NCBI GenBank assembly: GCA_017301995.1
Contig: JAFLEH010000002.1
Coordinates: 222,839-286,838 of the forward strand
Direction: 5' to 3'
Origin: Verrucomicrobiota bacterium
Lineage (GTDB): Bacteria; Verrucomicrobiota; Verrucomicrobiia; Verrucomicrobiales; Akkermansiaceae
Length of the DNA stretch: 64,000 nucleotides
Below are positions 35,301 to 43,272 of this stretch, piece by piece; the first letter of the stretch is position 1, and every line of letters starts with the position of its first letter. The translations under genes were made by a program, and so were the position numbers. The notes under the pieces were generated by a model that was given only the letters and a program-made list of their open reading frames with translations, had not been told where the DNA came from and ran no database searches.

Positions 35301-36912
35301 TAACTCCGGAGCTGATTTCACGATGGCGCGCACGGTGGTGACCAACGGCGACATTACGGTGAACTCGGCGGATACGGCCATTTATGACAACCGGTTCGCG
35401 ACCTCGACGATCGGGGTTGGTGCCGGTGCCTCGGCGGCCCGTATCTATCACAACCTCACCGACGCCCCCGGCTGGATCACCGGCACGGCGGTCACCGAGG
35501 TGGACGGCTGGGGCAATGTGGCCGGCCTGGCGGACACCAACAACAACCTGTCGCTGGATCTGGATATCACCCCGCTGCTGGCAACCGGGCGGACCAAGGA
35601 CACCTCCGGCAACATCTATGTGCAACCGACCGACGAGTTCAAAGCCACGCTCGACGTGAGCAAGTTGCAGACCCGCATTTCGGCTCTCGAAGTGCTGTTG
35701 GGCTACAACACCGGATTCGTTACGGCATCCCGCCTCAACCTCGCATCCGACTGGGATGTGGAGATCACCGGCGTCAACGACGCCTCGACGATGATCGGCA
35801 AAATTGACGGGGCGATTGGCCTGAGCTTCGACTTTCCGGATCCGGACGGGACGAGCGCGGACCAGAACATCGCCAGCGTGGATCTGACCGGCACGGGCGT
35901 GGAGGGTGAGACCTTGTTCTTCCACCGGGTCAAGATGACCGGCGACGCCTTCGGCGGCGAGACCCGCCTGACCACCGGTGGCGCGGACCCGGCCTATCTG
36001 GCCCCGTTCACGATCAATACCGGATCGGTGCTGCTCGACGGCACCGCGCCGACGATCGCCGTGGGATCCTCCGACGGGAAGCAGGAGCAGGCAAACACTG
36101 TGGCAACGGTGGATGTGCTCGATCCGGTAGCCAGTCCGCTGACTTCCAACTACACCTATCGCAACAACAAACCGGTGGTATTGACCTTTACCGCAACGGA
36201 TGCCGGCCTTTCCGGGTTGGATGCCGCAGACGCGGCCAACGACTTGGTGCTCAGCGCGGGTAACGGCACAACTACGCTCAATACCTACACGGTCAGCGCG
36301 GTGGAGGCCGCGGGCGTGGTGAACTACACCGTGACCTTGGATGTGCCGACCACGGCCACCAACGGCACCTATGCGGTGACCGCGACGGTACGCGACCGCT
36401 CGGGCAATGTTTCGCCGGTGGCGAATCTCGGCTCGTTCAAGATCGCCAGCGAAGCGCTTGCGACGGTTGAACTGCAGAGCTTCGTGGGCGGTGTCCGCAC
36501 CGTGGAATTCACGGCAACGAATGCCCTGGGCGCGGTGCTCGGGTCCTGGACCAAGAGCGTGACCTTCACCGGCGCGCAGGGCACGGTGCCGTTGGAAAAC
36601 GTGCCGACCGGGACTGCGGCGATCAGCGCCAAGACCGCGTGGAATCTGCGCAGCAAAAAGGCCGTGAGCTTCAGCCCGGTTGGAGTGGGAACACTTGATC
36701 TAACGGGCACCGACAAGCTGCCCGGAGGCGACATCAACGGGGACAATGTGGTCAATACCCTCGATTACTCGAAACTGCGCTACTTCTGGAACACGGATGT
36801 AACGTTGAACACGGCCGCGTCTGTGGCCGACATCACCGGTGACGGAGTGATCAACATCAATGACTACAACCAGGTGAAAGGCAACTTCTACACCACTGGC
36901 GACGCCAGATAA
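32335..36912 (+). CDS. Exported beta-helix protein with C-terminal dockerin-like repeats
   Basis: 1525 residues from the ATG at 32335. A signal peptide (VRPLLAVCFTACFAANSGWA) is followed by a beta-rich N-terminal domain, two blocks of right-handed parallel beta-helix typical of pectate-lyase/NosD-like proteins (for example SNTTVSNSVVCRV, TITGNTFENCRTAINLDDF, TITGNTFAGNNG), a second beta-strand module, an Ig-like region, and at the end paired calcium-binding dockerin-type repeats: GGDINGDNVVNTLDYSKLRY and ADITGDGVININDYNQV. Dockerins bind cohesins in cellulosomes; no cohesin is visible in this window. No catalytic residues can be assigned. It has a paralogue at 38038 with the same second half. 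Confidence 0.8.
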   Translation: MKAKWFQSSVRPLLAVCFTACFAANSGWAITYTSGNGFEYDTGGWPGTPLVRTASGTGGVTSSEGGFHAIASAGAFTRWGGYQSDFPAGGYTTSLDIYLDVNAGVANDTRFDYSSAVSKQDGTHLRDYVFNVGFYNDTDGTGSGPRFVVSTGNNAPGWPKNPGRSPHAIVTSGWYTFEHVFADVAGVLSVTLNIKDSLGNVVASWAISDPGDLIASVVGGNRYGWFPNNGFAGGLAVDRSRITSNRDPKIANITRSTYHLAISSAQGEATVGDTIRLAAGTYSEGALTLNKELTIQGPNQGKTGTAPDRVAEARISNSRWTVAAAGVTIDGLEIYQTDDSASPVSVQASNTTVSNSVVCRVGVNAGQPVRGIEISPGLAGYSITGNLFTGDSSGGFFSGHKTWNSGMYVNGGAGTITGNTFENCRTAINLDDFNSGITLSGNTFRNSGTYLSFGGVTPTSGQYTIAGNEFFLDWANIETNWLPSAILNNSNVAPAFRIDATGNTFGGVATADLSNDQKFQIEGRMVHRGRSGKNGVVDFVANQQVVVGSSASYTITAAIGAAPTGGSVLIGPGTYTEDILVNKPITLGGAGAGTTILNGIGTTALGTVQLTPAVGAVTIEKLTVVGLDGPPGLEKAAIYLQGNQSSVTIRDNTVTAKGDAAIQTEYGAAIAGLIIEGNTLNGSTFNLPGTGGTAGDQFSTPNWPRSLVYIGGPGKSNVAFTGNTVEGVSGDGNNSNVMVNIDAAGATITGNTFAGNNGSRPGVGLLRARGSNTDIQNNTFSGLSAVGIIIGSGSSDTAATSEVTENSFVASYASALVNSSASSIDATKCYWGAPNPNFAGVVSGTVSTSPWYADAARTILVTAANFEDATIPAGSSVVEDDLYIGPGSTHTVLGSLEVTGDLTLAEDATLEVVDGSLTLNGSTIAGTFTFFNSFGSVNFDDDVSITGSAEGLILVSDVHVADGATVTVDGKLVIDGCVMDSTGRFNLAVNSGADFTMARTVVTNGDITVNSADTAIYDNRFATSTIGVGAGASAARIYHNLTDAPGWITGTAVTEVDGWGNVAGLADTNNNLSLDLDITPLLATGRTKDTSGNIYVQPTDEFKATLDVSKLQTRISALEVLLGYNTGFVTASRLNLASDWDVEITGVNDASTMIGKIDGAIGLSFDFPDPDGTSADQNIASVDLTGTGVEGETLFFHRVKMTGDAFGGETRLTTGGADPAYLAPFTINTGSVLLDGTAPTIAVGSSDGKQEQANTVATVDVLDPVASPLTSNYTYRNNKPVVLTFTATDAGLSGLDAADAANDLVLSAGNGTTTLNTYTVSAVEAAGVVNYTVTLDVPTTATNGTYAVTATVRDRSGNVSPVANLGSFKIASEALATVELQSFVGGVRTVEFTATNALGAVLGSWTKSVTFTGAQGTVPLENVPTGTAAISAKTAWNLRSKKAVSFSPVGVGTLDLTGTDKLPGGDINGDNVVNTLDYSKLRYFWNTDVTLNTAASVADITGDGVININDYNQVKGNFYTTGDAR

Positions 36913-36961
36913 GGGTGTGGGAACCGCTCCGGGACCGAACACCGACCGCGTTGCCGCCACC

Positions 36962-36997
36962 CCCCGGGACGGAACGCGGGCCGGATAGGTCCCGGGG
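36962..36997 (+). terminator. Terminator-like hairpin after the first dockerin gene
   Basis: CCCCGGGAC (36962-36970) and GTCCCGGGG (36989-36997) are perfect 9-bp arms around an 18-nt loop, followed by a pyrimidine-rich stretch (TCGCTCTTTCTTA) but no clean U-run. It lies 50 bp after the stop. Confidence 0.5.
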
Positions 36998-37011
36998 CAT
37001 TCGCTCTTTCT

Positions 37012-37030
37012 TATACCAAAGCACAACTTA
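37012..37030 (+). promoter_or_regulatory. 19-base shared motif, copy 2
   Basis: TATACCAAAGCACAACTTA, two changes (G to A) from the copy at 32232-32250. It lies 215 bp before the PEP-CTERM gene start, just after the terminator-like hairpin, which places it at the beginning of the next transcription unit. Confidence 0.5.
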
Positions 37031-37245
37031 CACGGACTTCGGATTCCGGCTACGAAAGCGTTTCCAGAGTCCAATGATCCATTTCCGACTTTCCAGCCTC
37101 CTTTGCCTGGCCGACCTCCAAACCGATCCGATCCTTCCGGAGTTTCTATCCGTTATGACCGTGGCGGTGGTGGTTATCCTGAGCGCAAAGCTGGTGTTTC
37201 CCTAATCGAAGAACCTCCGGGCACCCGCCCGGATGATGCCGCCCT

Positions 37246-37953
37246 ATGAAAATTCCGACCGCACTGTTCGCCCCGTTGCTGGCGCTGGCTTCTCTGCCGA
37301 CGCTCAGCGCCTCCACTCCCTTGCCAAGCTGGTATGGGGAGCCGGGAACCACCCGGCAGGGTTTCCGGTTCAGCACCAGCAGCCAGCCGCCGGTGCCGGA
37401 GATCAGCGAGAACCCCTATGGAACCGCCACGTCGCAGGTTGTGCTGGGGGCGTTCGCGGCGGGCTATCAATCTCCCGACGATGAATTCGCCACCAATGGC
37501 GTCCTGAAAGACGGGGCTTGGGATCTGGGAGTCGCGGGTTCGTTTTCGATGGCTTGCAAGATCGCCGCCAGCGCTCCCGCGCCGGGAGAGACCTATCGGG
37601 TGGATTTCCTGATCTACGCCGTGTATTACCTTGACGCTCCCATGATCCAGCCGCCTTGGCTTGATACTCTTGGTCTAACCGCCCAAGACCTGGCGGTTTC
37701 AACCGAGACGGTCGGCGACGACGGGTTCCGGCCCTATGTGGGAAAAACCTGGACCGGTTATTTTTCCGGAGTTTCCGGGGATGGCATCAGTGTGGCCGTA
37801 CGGGTGCCGACCGTGACATCCGGGACGAAGCCGACGAGTGTTCTGGACACGTTTGAAGTATTCACCCGCGTCGCCGTGGTTCCCGAGCCGGCGGTTCCGT
37901 TGCTGGCGGGCCTGACAGCGGTCTTCTGGATAGTCTGCCGCAAACGGAGCTAA
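37246..37953 (+). CDS. PEP-CTERM sorting-signal protein
   Basis: 235 residues. A signal peptide (MKIPTALFAPLLALASLPTLSA) and a C-terminal VPEP motif, hydrophobic segment and basic end (VVPEPAVPLLAGLTAVFWIVCRKRS) mark it as an exosortase substrate. Such proteins are cleaved at the PEP motif and released into or anchored in the envelope or extracellular matrix. The ~180-residue middle is beta-rich with no family that I recognise. No exosortase gene is in the window. It sits between two paralogous beta-helix genes. Confidence 0.85.
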   Translation: MKIPTALFAPLLALASLPTLSASTPLPSWYGEPGTTRQGFRFSTSSQPPVPEISENPYGTATSQVVLGAFAAGYQSPDDEFATNGVLKDGAWDLGVAGSFSMACKIAASAPAPGETYRVDFLIYAVYYLDAPMIQPPWLDTLGLTAQDLAVSTETVGDDGFRPYVGKTWTGYFSGVSGDGISVAVRVPTVTSGTKPTSVLDTFEVFTRVAVVPEPAVPLLAGLTAVFWIVCRKRS

Positions 37954-38037
37954 CAAACACAGCCGGTGAATCCTGAAGAAACAGATCGGTTCGGCGAGGG
38001 ATTCCTCCGGGGGAACGTCGCGGCAATTGTCACCAGG

Positions 38038-41000
38038 ATGAAGACGATGTCCGTCATCCTCCTCGTGTGGTTGCTCCATGCCGTCGCCCATGCCGCCATT
38101 CTGAGGGTGGGTGCGGGACGCGAGCATGCGAGGATCCAAAGCGCGATCGACGCGGCCAGTCCGGGCGACACCGTGGAGGTGGCCCCCGGGATCTATCCGG
38201 AGAATGTGACCGTGACCAAGGGCCCGCTCGTTTTGCTAGGTGCGGGATACGCGGCGGACGCCGGGACGAGACTTCCCGGAGAACCCGATCCCGCCACGGA
38301 ATCGGTTGTCGCGCCGGTCTCCGGCGACGCCATCGTGATCGCTTCCGGCGGCGGCGCGGTCCGGATCTCCGGGTTTGTGATGGAGGGTGGACCCGCAGCG
38401 GGGGCTGGGGTGGTTAGGACGGGTGGCGCGGCGGTGCCGGGTGCGGAGTTTTCCAACAATCTCGTGGTGGTGAGGGCGGGCTTCGAGGGGGCGGCGTTGC
38501 GCATCGACCGCGATGCGGACAATCTGACGGTGAGCGGATGCGTGTTCCGGGTTCCGGCCACCTCCGCGCGCGCGGTGGAACTGGCGGGCGGTTGTTCGTT
38601 CGACGGCTTCCGGTTCAATGGCAACCAGGTCCGGCGGACCGGTGGGCAACGGGTGGGGATCGGATTGTCGGTGGAGGGCAACCGCAACGCGGGCGCGGGA
38701 GTGATGGGCTACCCGGAGATCCGGGGCAATGTCTTCGCCGGTCACGCGATCGGGCTCGACGCCGGAACCCGTGCGCTGTTGGGTGCCGGGATCTCGGACA
38801 ATCTGTTCTCCGGAAATCTCGAAGGCATGGTGGGAGGCCCCAAGGATTGCCTGATCCGGGATAACGAGTGGATGGATAACACGGGCTGCGGGATCAGGTT
38901 CACGTCAGGCGGGGAAACCGCGGATATCTCGTATGGAGCGTCGGGCTGCGACGTGCGCGGCAACCGTTTTTCCGGCAATGGAACCGGCCCCGGAGGTGGC
39001 GCGGACATGGTCTTTGATGTCCAGCCCGCCGGAACCACAGACACCAATGTTGTTAGGGAAAACCGATTTCTGGGAGCCACGGCGGTGGTGGGCCATGATC
39101 CGTCCGCATCGCTGCGGGCGACGCACAACTATTGGGGCGCGGCCGACGGGCCTGGCGGAGCGGCGCCCGGTGGCGGAGGCTCCGTGACCGCCAACGTGAT
39201 CTATCAACCGTATTACGGGGACGACGGGCTAACGGTGTTGAACTACGGGACGGGGGCGCTGGACGGAGAGCTGACGGTTGGCGATGGACAAACGCTTGTG
39301 GCCGATGCGCTGACGCTCGGTGCCGCATCAACCCTGAGCATCGAAGACGGCGGGACGCTGCGGGTCGGAAGGCTGACAATGCCGGGCGGATCCAACCTGT
39401 CCGTTCGGCGTGGAACCGCAATGGTCGCGATGCTGGAGATGGAGCCTGGCGCGGTTCTCGACGTGGTGGACGGCAATCTATCCCTCGACCCCGGTGAAGA
39501 CGGCAACTTCCATACGATCGGCGGGACGTTCACCTTTTTCAACTGCATGGGGTCGCTTTGGATCAACGGCAACACCAGTTTCAGCGGCGACACGCTGGGA
39601 ATCGCGTCGGACATCCATGTGGCGCCGGGAAGCGTGATGCAGGTACTGGGGAAACTGTCGTTGGATGGGTGCCGCATCGAGTGCCCGGGGACATTCAGCC
39701 TGCTGGTGAATTACGGTGCGGTCTTCAGCCTCGCGCGCTGCGAGATCAGAGGGGCGGCGGTATCGCTGGTGGGCAGCGACGCCACGCTCCGCGACAATGT
39801 CTTCGCCGCGTCCTCCGTCACCGCGTTCAGCACGGTGAGCGGAGCCCGGATCTATCACAACGTCTTCGGCGGCGGCCTGGGCCTGCTCCGGATTCTGCCC
39901 GGGGCGGTGGTGACCACGACGGTCGAAGGATGGGGGAACGTGTCCGCCGTGGGACAGGTTTCTAACAAGCTGGCGCTGCGGTTCCGGCCTTCCTCCGCGC
40001 CGGGACGCACGCTGGATGCGGATGGCAGCCTCTACGTCCAACCGGGCGACATGGTGGACGTGGGGTTGGACATCGGAGGGCTGAATGCAACCACCCAGGC
40101 GGCGGAGGTTTTGTTGGGGTACGACACCGATTATTTGGGAAGCGGAGCATTGGTTCCTTCCGCGGGGTGGGAGAATGGACTTTACCTCGAAGCGGATGAA
40201 TCCGCGGTGATCGGCAGGCTGGATGCGGCGGTGGGGCTGACATTTTCCACCGCAAATCCGGATGGAACGACCGACGCCGGGCCGGTCGCGGATCTGAGAA
40301 TGGTGGCGAAGCCGCTCGAAGGGCGCACCCGGATGTTTTTCCGAACCAAGGATGCCGGGGACCATCCGCTGATCGACACACGGCTGACGGCAAGTGCCGC
40401 GGGCATGCCGTATTTCAAGGAGTCTCCTTTCTTGAGCAACTCCGCCACGCTCACGGTTGATGGCACCGCTCCGGTCTTCGCGCCAGGCGCCACCGCGGTG
40501 CAGGTGGGAGAGGGCGGCCCGGCGGATGTGCTGGAATCCGGGGTGTTGACACGGATGGGGACGGTGACGGTCACGTTTGATGTGGCGGACGGTTTGGCCG
40601 GCATCGGCCCGGGGGGGATTCGGGCGGAGCTATCCGGCACCGGGGGCAGTCTGCCGGGTTCTCTAACCGGTTCCGGGGCTGTCGTGACGGATGGCGTGGA
40701 GTATTCGAGATGCGTGTTTTCCTTCGTGATCGGAGCCTCCACTCCCGACGGGGTGTACGATGTCAACGGTATTGCCACCGACCGATCGGGAAACACCGGC
40801 GTGTTGGCGATCGGCGCCTTGGAGGTGGCCAAGAACCGCTTGAGCGTGACGGTTCAGCCGCAGGGACTGGTCGCATCCCCGGTGACTCGGAACGTCACCT
40901 TTACCGCTACCGGAGCGACCGGTGATGTGTTGGCAAGTTGGACCGTGCCGGTCTCGTTCAGCGGAGGGCAGGGTGGCGTGGAGTTGGACCGCGTGCCGGA

Positions 41001-41286
41001 CGGTACGGCGTTTCTCAGCGCCAAGATGGCTTGGAATCTGCGCGTCCGGCAGCCGGTGGCGCTGGACGCGGAGGGGCGGGGTGTCAACTCGTTCACCAAT
41101 TCCAGCCGATTGCGGGGTGGCGACCTGAACGGCGACAATCTGGTGAATCTATCCGACTATAACATTCTGCGCGGCGTTTTTAACACGGTATCGGGCCAAG
41201 CCGACATCACCGGCGACGGCATGGTGAATCTATCCGACTATAACATTCTGCGGGCCAATTGGTTCACGCTCGGGGATCCGTTGTAG
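38038..41286 (+). CDS. Exported beta-helix protein with C-terminal dockerin-like repeats (paralogue)
   Basis: 1082 residues from the ATG at 38038. A signal peptide (MKTMSVILLVWLLHAVAHA) leads directly into a pectate-lyase-like parallel beta-helix (ARIQSAIDAASPGDTVEVAPG is the standard first rung, followed by SNNLVVVRAGF, IRGNVFAGHAIGLDA, ISDNLFSGNLEGM). From about residue 400 it aligns with the paralogue at 32335: GGTFTFFNCMG/SGTFTFFNSFG, ARIYHN, EVLLGYDTDY/EVLLGYNTGF, then AKMAWNLR and two dockerin-type repeats GGDLNGDNLVNLSDYNILRG and ADITGDGMVNLSDYNILRAN. These are near-perfect DxNxDxxxNxxD calcium loops. It lacks the first domain of its paralogue. Substrate unknown. Confidence 0.8.
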   Translation: MKTMSVILLVWLLHAVAHAAILRVGAGREHARIQSAIDAASPGDTVEVAPGIYPENVTVTKGPLVLLGAGYAADAGTRLPGEPDPATESVVAPVSGDAIVIASGGGAVRISGFVMEGGPAAGAGVVRTGGAAVPGAEFSNNLVVVRAGFEGAALRIDRDADNLTVSGCVFRVPATSARAVELAGGCSFDGFRFNGNQVRRTGGQRVGIGLSVEGNRNAGAGVMGYPEIRGNVFAGHAIGLDAGTRALLGAGISDNLFSGNLEGMVGGPKDCLIRDNEWMDNTGCGIRFTSGGETADISYGASGCDVRGNRFSGNGTGPGGGADMVFDVQPAGTTDTNVVRENRFLGATAVVGHDPSASLRATHNYWGAADGPGGAAPGGGGSVTANVIYQPYYGDDGLTVLNYGTGALDGELTVGDGQTLVADALTLGAASTLSIEDGGTLRVGRLTMPGGSNLSVRRGTAMVAMLEMEPGAVLDVVDGNLSLDPGEDGNFHTIGGTFTFFNCMGSLWINGNTSFSGDTLGIASDIHVAPGSVMQVLGKLSLDGCRIECPGTFSLLVNYGAVFSLARCEIRGAAVSLVGSDATLRDNVFAASSVTAFSTVSGARIYHNVFGGGLGLLRILPGAVVTTTVEGWGNVSAVGQVSNKLALRFRPSSAPGRTLDADGSLYVQPGDMVDVGLDIGGLNATTQAAEVLLGYDTDYLGSGALVPSAGWENGLYLEADESAVIGRLDAAVGLTFSTANPDGTTDAGPVADLRMVAKPLEGRTRMFFRTKDAGDHPLIDTRLTASAAGMPYFKESPFLSNSATLTVDGTAPVFAPGATAVQVGEGGPADVLESGVLTRMGTVTVTFDVADGLAGIGPGGIRAELSGTGGSLPGSLTGSGAVVTDGVEYSRCVFSFVIGASTPDGVYDVNGIATDRSGNTGVLAIGALEVAKNRLSVTVQPQGLVASPVTRNVTFTATGATGDVLASWTVPVSFSGGQGGVELDRVPDGTAFLSAKMAWNLRVRQPVALDAEGRGVNSFTNSSRLRGGDLNGDNLVNLSDYNILRGVFNTVSGQADITGDGMVNLSDYNILRANWFTLGDPL

Positions 41287-41309
41287 GCCAATCTCTCTAT
41301 CAATCCGTC

Positions 41310-42614
41310 ATGTGGTTCTGTCTGCCGTCCGTCCGGAGCAAGCCCGGCTTTTGGGGAAAGGTCGCTGATGTTCCCAAAACCGGGCTCCGGCGGGCGGGAA
41401 CCCTGCGGTTGGCAATGATGTTGGCGGTCGGTTTGGCCGCGGTTCGATCGGAAGCGGCGCTGCAACTTGATTTTGTGACGACCCGAGGCACCGTCACCGC
41501 CGAATTGGACTTCGGCAGATGCCCCAGAACCGTGGCAAACCTGCTGACATTAGCCCAAGGCAGCCGGAATTGGCTGGATCCTCGCAGCGGCAGAGTGAGG
41601 GGGGATCCGTATTACACGGGGCTGGCATTCTCGCGGGTGGTGAACCAGTCCGGGGAGCGGTGGATGGAAACGGGTTCGGCGGCGGGGATCGAAGGAGCGG
41701 GGCCCGGGTTCGCTTTTCCGGATGAGTTCGATGCCGCTCTCATTCACGACCCATATGTGCTCTCGATGGCCAACGAGGGGCCTAACACAAATGGGGCGGC
41801 GTTTCTCATCACCGGCAATGTGGCGATGCCGGGACGTAACGGACTCCATACGGTGTTTGGCAGGGTAACATCTCCCGCAAGCCGGACGGTGGTGGACGAG
41901 ATTCTGGCGGCGGGTGCCGGAGCGACCGTGATCACCGGTGTCGCGATCCGCCGGACGGATCCGGCCGCGGTTTTGTTTGATGAAGCCGCCGTGTCCTTGC
42001 CCATGGTTGAACCGATGTCTCCGCCGCTGAAGGTGGTGCCAGGCGGATCGGTGTCGTGGTGGGGAAGTCAGGCAGGCGGATCGGTGGTGCGGGCGTTCCG
42101 GAGCGAAGATCTGGCGGTCTGGCGTCCTCACTACCGGCGTATGGTCGGCTTGGATGATCCGTTTTCCGAGGGGCTGGCGGAAGTGGATCGGGCGGATGCG
42201 CCGACCGCATTCTACTGGTTCTCGCGGACCGTATGCCCCGATGCGGGTGGCGTGACCGGATTCGCGGGGCGCACGGTGGTGGTGCAGGGGGAATTGGTTG
42301 GTACGATCACCTATCGGTTCGACGCCACCGGCATGGGCGGTACCTACGCGAACACTCTTCTGCCGGACGAGCCGCCATTTTTCAGTGGCAGTTTCACGGT
42401 GGTGGCGGATTCCCCTCCGATTTTCGAGCCGTACTCGTTCCGGGTGCTTCTGCGCACGCCCGGTCTCGGGGGGGCGGCATTCAACCTGGTCCGAGGGGGC
42501 GTCGATTCGATTCACCCGAACGAAGTCGAAGGGCACCAGCGGATCCTGCTTTCGGATGCGGAAGGGAACGCCATATTCGAGGACGGCGGCCCCATGTGGC
42601 TGACGAGGCCATGA
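41310..42614 (+). CDS. Exported cyclophilin-type peptidyl-prolyl isomerase
   Basis: 434 residues from the ATG at 41310; the hydrophobic signal segment (LRLAMMLAVGLAAVRSEAA) begins ~35 residues in, so a later start (ATG at 41415) is possible. The cyclophilin domain covers ~55-220: FVTTRGTVTAELDF, GLAFSRVV, GPGFAFPDEFDAALIHDPYVLSMAN, GPNTNGAAFLIT and LHTVFGRV are the family landmarks, although the usual Phe-His-Arg reads FSR. The C-terminal ~190 residues are a separate domain (ITYRFDATGMGGTYANTLL) not recognised. It is placed among exoprotein genes, so a role in folding them outside the cytoplasm is reasonable. Confidence 0.8.
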   Translation: MWFCLPSVRSKPGFWGKVADVPKTGLRRAGTLRLAMMLAVGLAAVRSEAALQLDFVTTRGTVTAELDFGRCPRTVANLLTLAQGSRNWLDPRSGRVRGDPYYTGLAFSRVVNQSGERWMETGSAAGIEGAGPGFAFPDEFDAALIHDPYVLSMANEGPNTNGAAFLITGNVAMPGRNGLHTVFGRVTSPASRTVVDEILAAGAGATVITGVAIRRTDPAAVLFDEAAVSLPMVEPMSPPLKVVPGGSVSWWGSQAGGSVVRAFRSEDLAVWRPHYRRMVGLDDPFSEGLAEVDRADAPTAFYWFSRTVCPDAGGVTGFAGRTVVVQGELVGTITYRFDATGMGGTYANTLLPDEPPFFSGSFTVVADSPPIFEPYSFRVLLRTPGLGGAAFNLVRGGVDSIHPNEVEGHQRILLSDAEGNAIFEDGGPMWLTRP

Positions 42615-43006
42615 GGCACGTGCATCGTTTGAGAAACCGGGATATGGCAGTTCGGCTGCGTCTGGCTGCCTGGCTTTTCTTTGTCAATTGTCTGATGGCG
42701 GCGGGTATGTGCGTGCTGCTTGGGATCGCCGTGGTGACGATTTCCTTCCGGACCGCGTGTTTCGCGCTGGTTTTGGCAGTGGGACTTGGGGTGCTGGGGC
42801 TGATTCAGCTTCACTTCGCATCGCAGGTCCGTTGCCCGCTTTGCCTTGTGCCTCCGCTCGCCACAAGAAACTGCTCCAGAAACCGCCGCGCGGGCCGGTT
42901 GTTCGGCAGCTACCGGCTCCGGGTATCGTGCGCGGTCATCGGCACCGGGCGTTTCCGCTGCCCCTACTGCGGCGAGGTGACCCGGGTGGAGCCCCACATC
43001 CGGTGA
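42611..43006 (+). CDS. Small membrane protein with CxxC pairs
   Basis: 131 residues. The ATG overlaps the preceding stop (ATGA), implying coupled translation with the cyclophilin. Two membrane spans (~18-40 and ~48-70: LAAWLFFVNCLMAAGMCVLLG; FALVLAVGLGVLGLIQL) are followed by a basic soluble tail with CPLC (~78) and CPYC (~119), which could form a zinc ribbon. No family recognised. Confidence 0.65.
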   Translation: MRHVHRLRNRDMAVRLRLAAWLFFVNCLMAAGMCVLLGIAVVTISFRTACFALVLAVGLGVLGLIQLHFASQVRCPLCLVPPLATRNCSRNRRAGRLFGSYRLRVSCAVIGTGRFRCPYCGEVTRVEPHIR

Positions 43007-43072
43007 TTCCGGTCAGCGGGATTCCAAAAGCGGAATCCGGGCAAGGATTTGCAATCCGGGGCGAAACCGGGG

Positions 43073-43118
43073 CCAAATCAAGGGTAAATCAAGGCCAAAT
43101 CAAGGCCAAATCAAGGTG
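43073..43118 (+). repeat. Four tandem 11-bp repeats before the giant beta-repeat gene
   Basis: AAATCAAGG starts at 43075, 43086, 43097 and 43108, so the period is exactly 11 bp, one helical turn. The array ends 11 bp before a TTGACA hexamer at 43129-43134 and ~155 bp before the start of the giant gene. Helically phased repeats directly upstream of a -35-like hexamer suggest an activator-binding array. Confidence 0.6.
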
Positions 43119-43128
43119 AATTGGGGTA

Positions 43129-43159
43129 TTGACACGTGGTGTAGGTTTGGTCCGTATTT
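43129..43159 (+). promoter_or_regulatory. Candidate promoter of the giant beta-repeat gene
   Basis: TTGACA at 43129-43134 is a perfect -35 hexamer. The best -10 candidates, GTATTT (43154-43159) and overlapping words, need a 19-bp spacer, longer than ideal, which fits a promoter that depends on an activator bound at the adjoining phased repeats. Confidence 0.4.
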
Positions 43160-43272
43160 TGCTTATTGGTCGTCGGGGACGTGCCGCTTGCCCCGTTCGT
43201 TTCCAGACCAACGGTTTCCCCCCCATCGCCGGCACGATTCCAACCCTGAGTTCTCCAACCTCCAAAACCAAC

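Larger units (their letters stand above)
36913..37245. other. Intergenic region with hairpin and shared motif
   Basis: 333 bp between the first dockerin gene and the PEP-CTERM gene. It contains a terminator-like hairpin (36962-36997) and the 19-base motif (37012-37030). A 43-residue frame at 37074-37205 ends in a hydrophobic stretch (VMTAVAVVVILSAKLVFP-like) but has no ribosome site or family resemblance, so I do not call it. Confidence 0.5.

Noticed and set aside
37074..37205. 43-residue frame with hydrophobic end
   Set aside because: No ribosome site, no family, located in a regulatory region; insufficient support.
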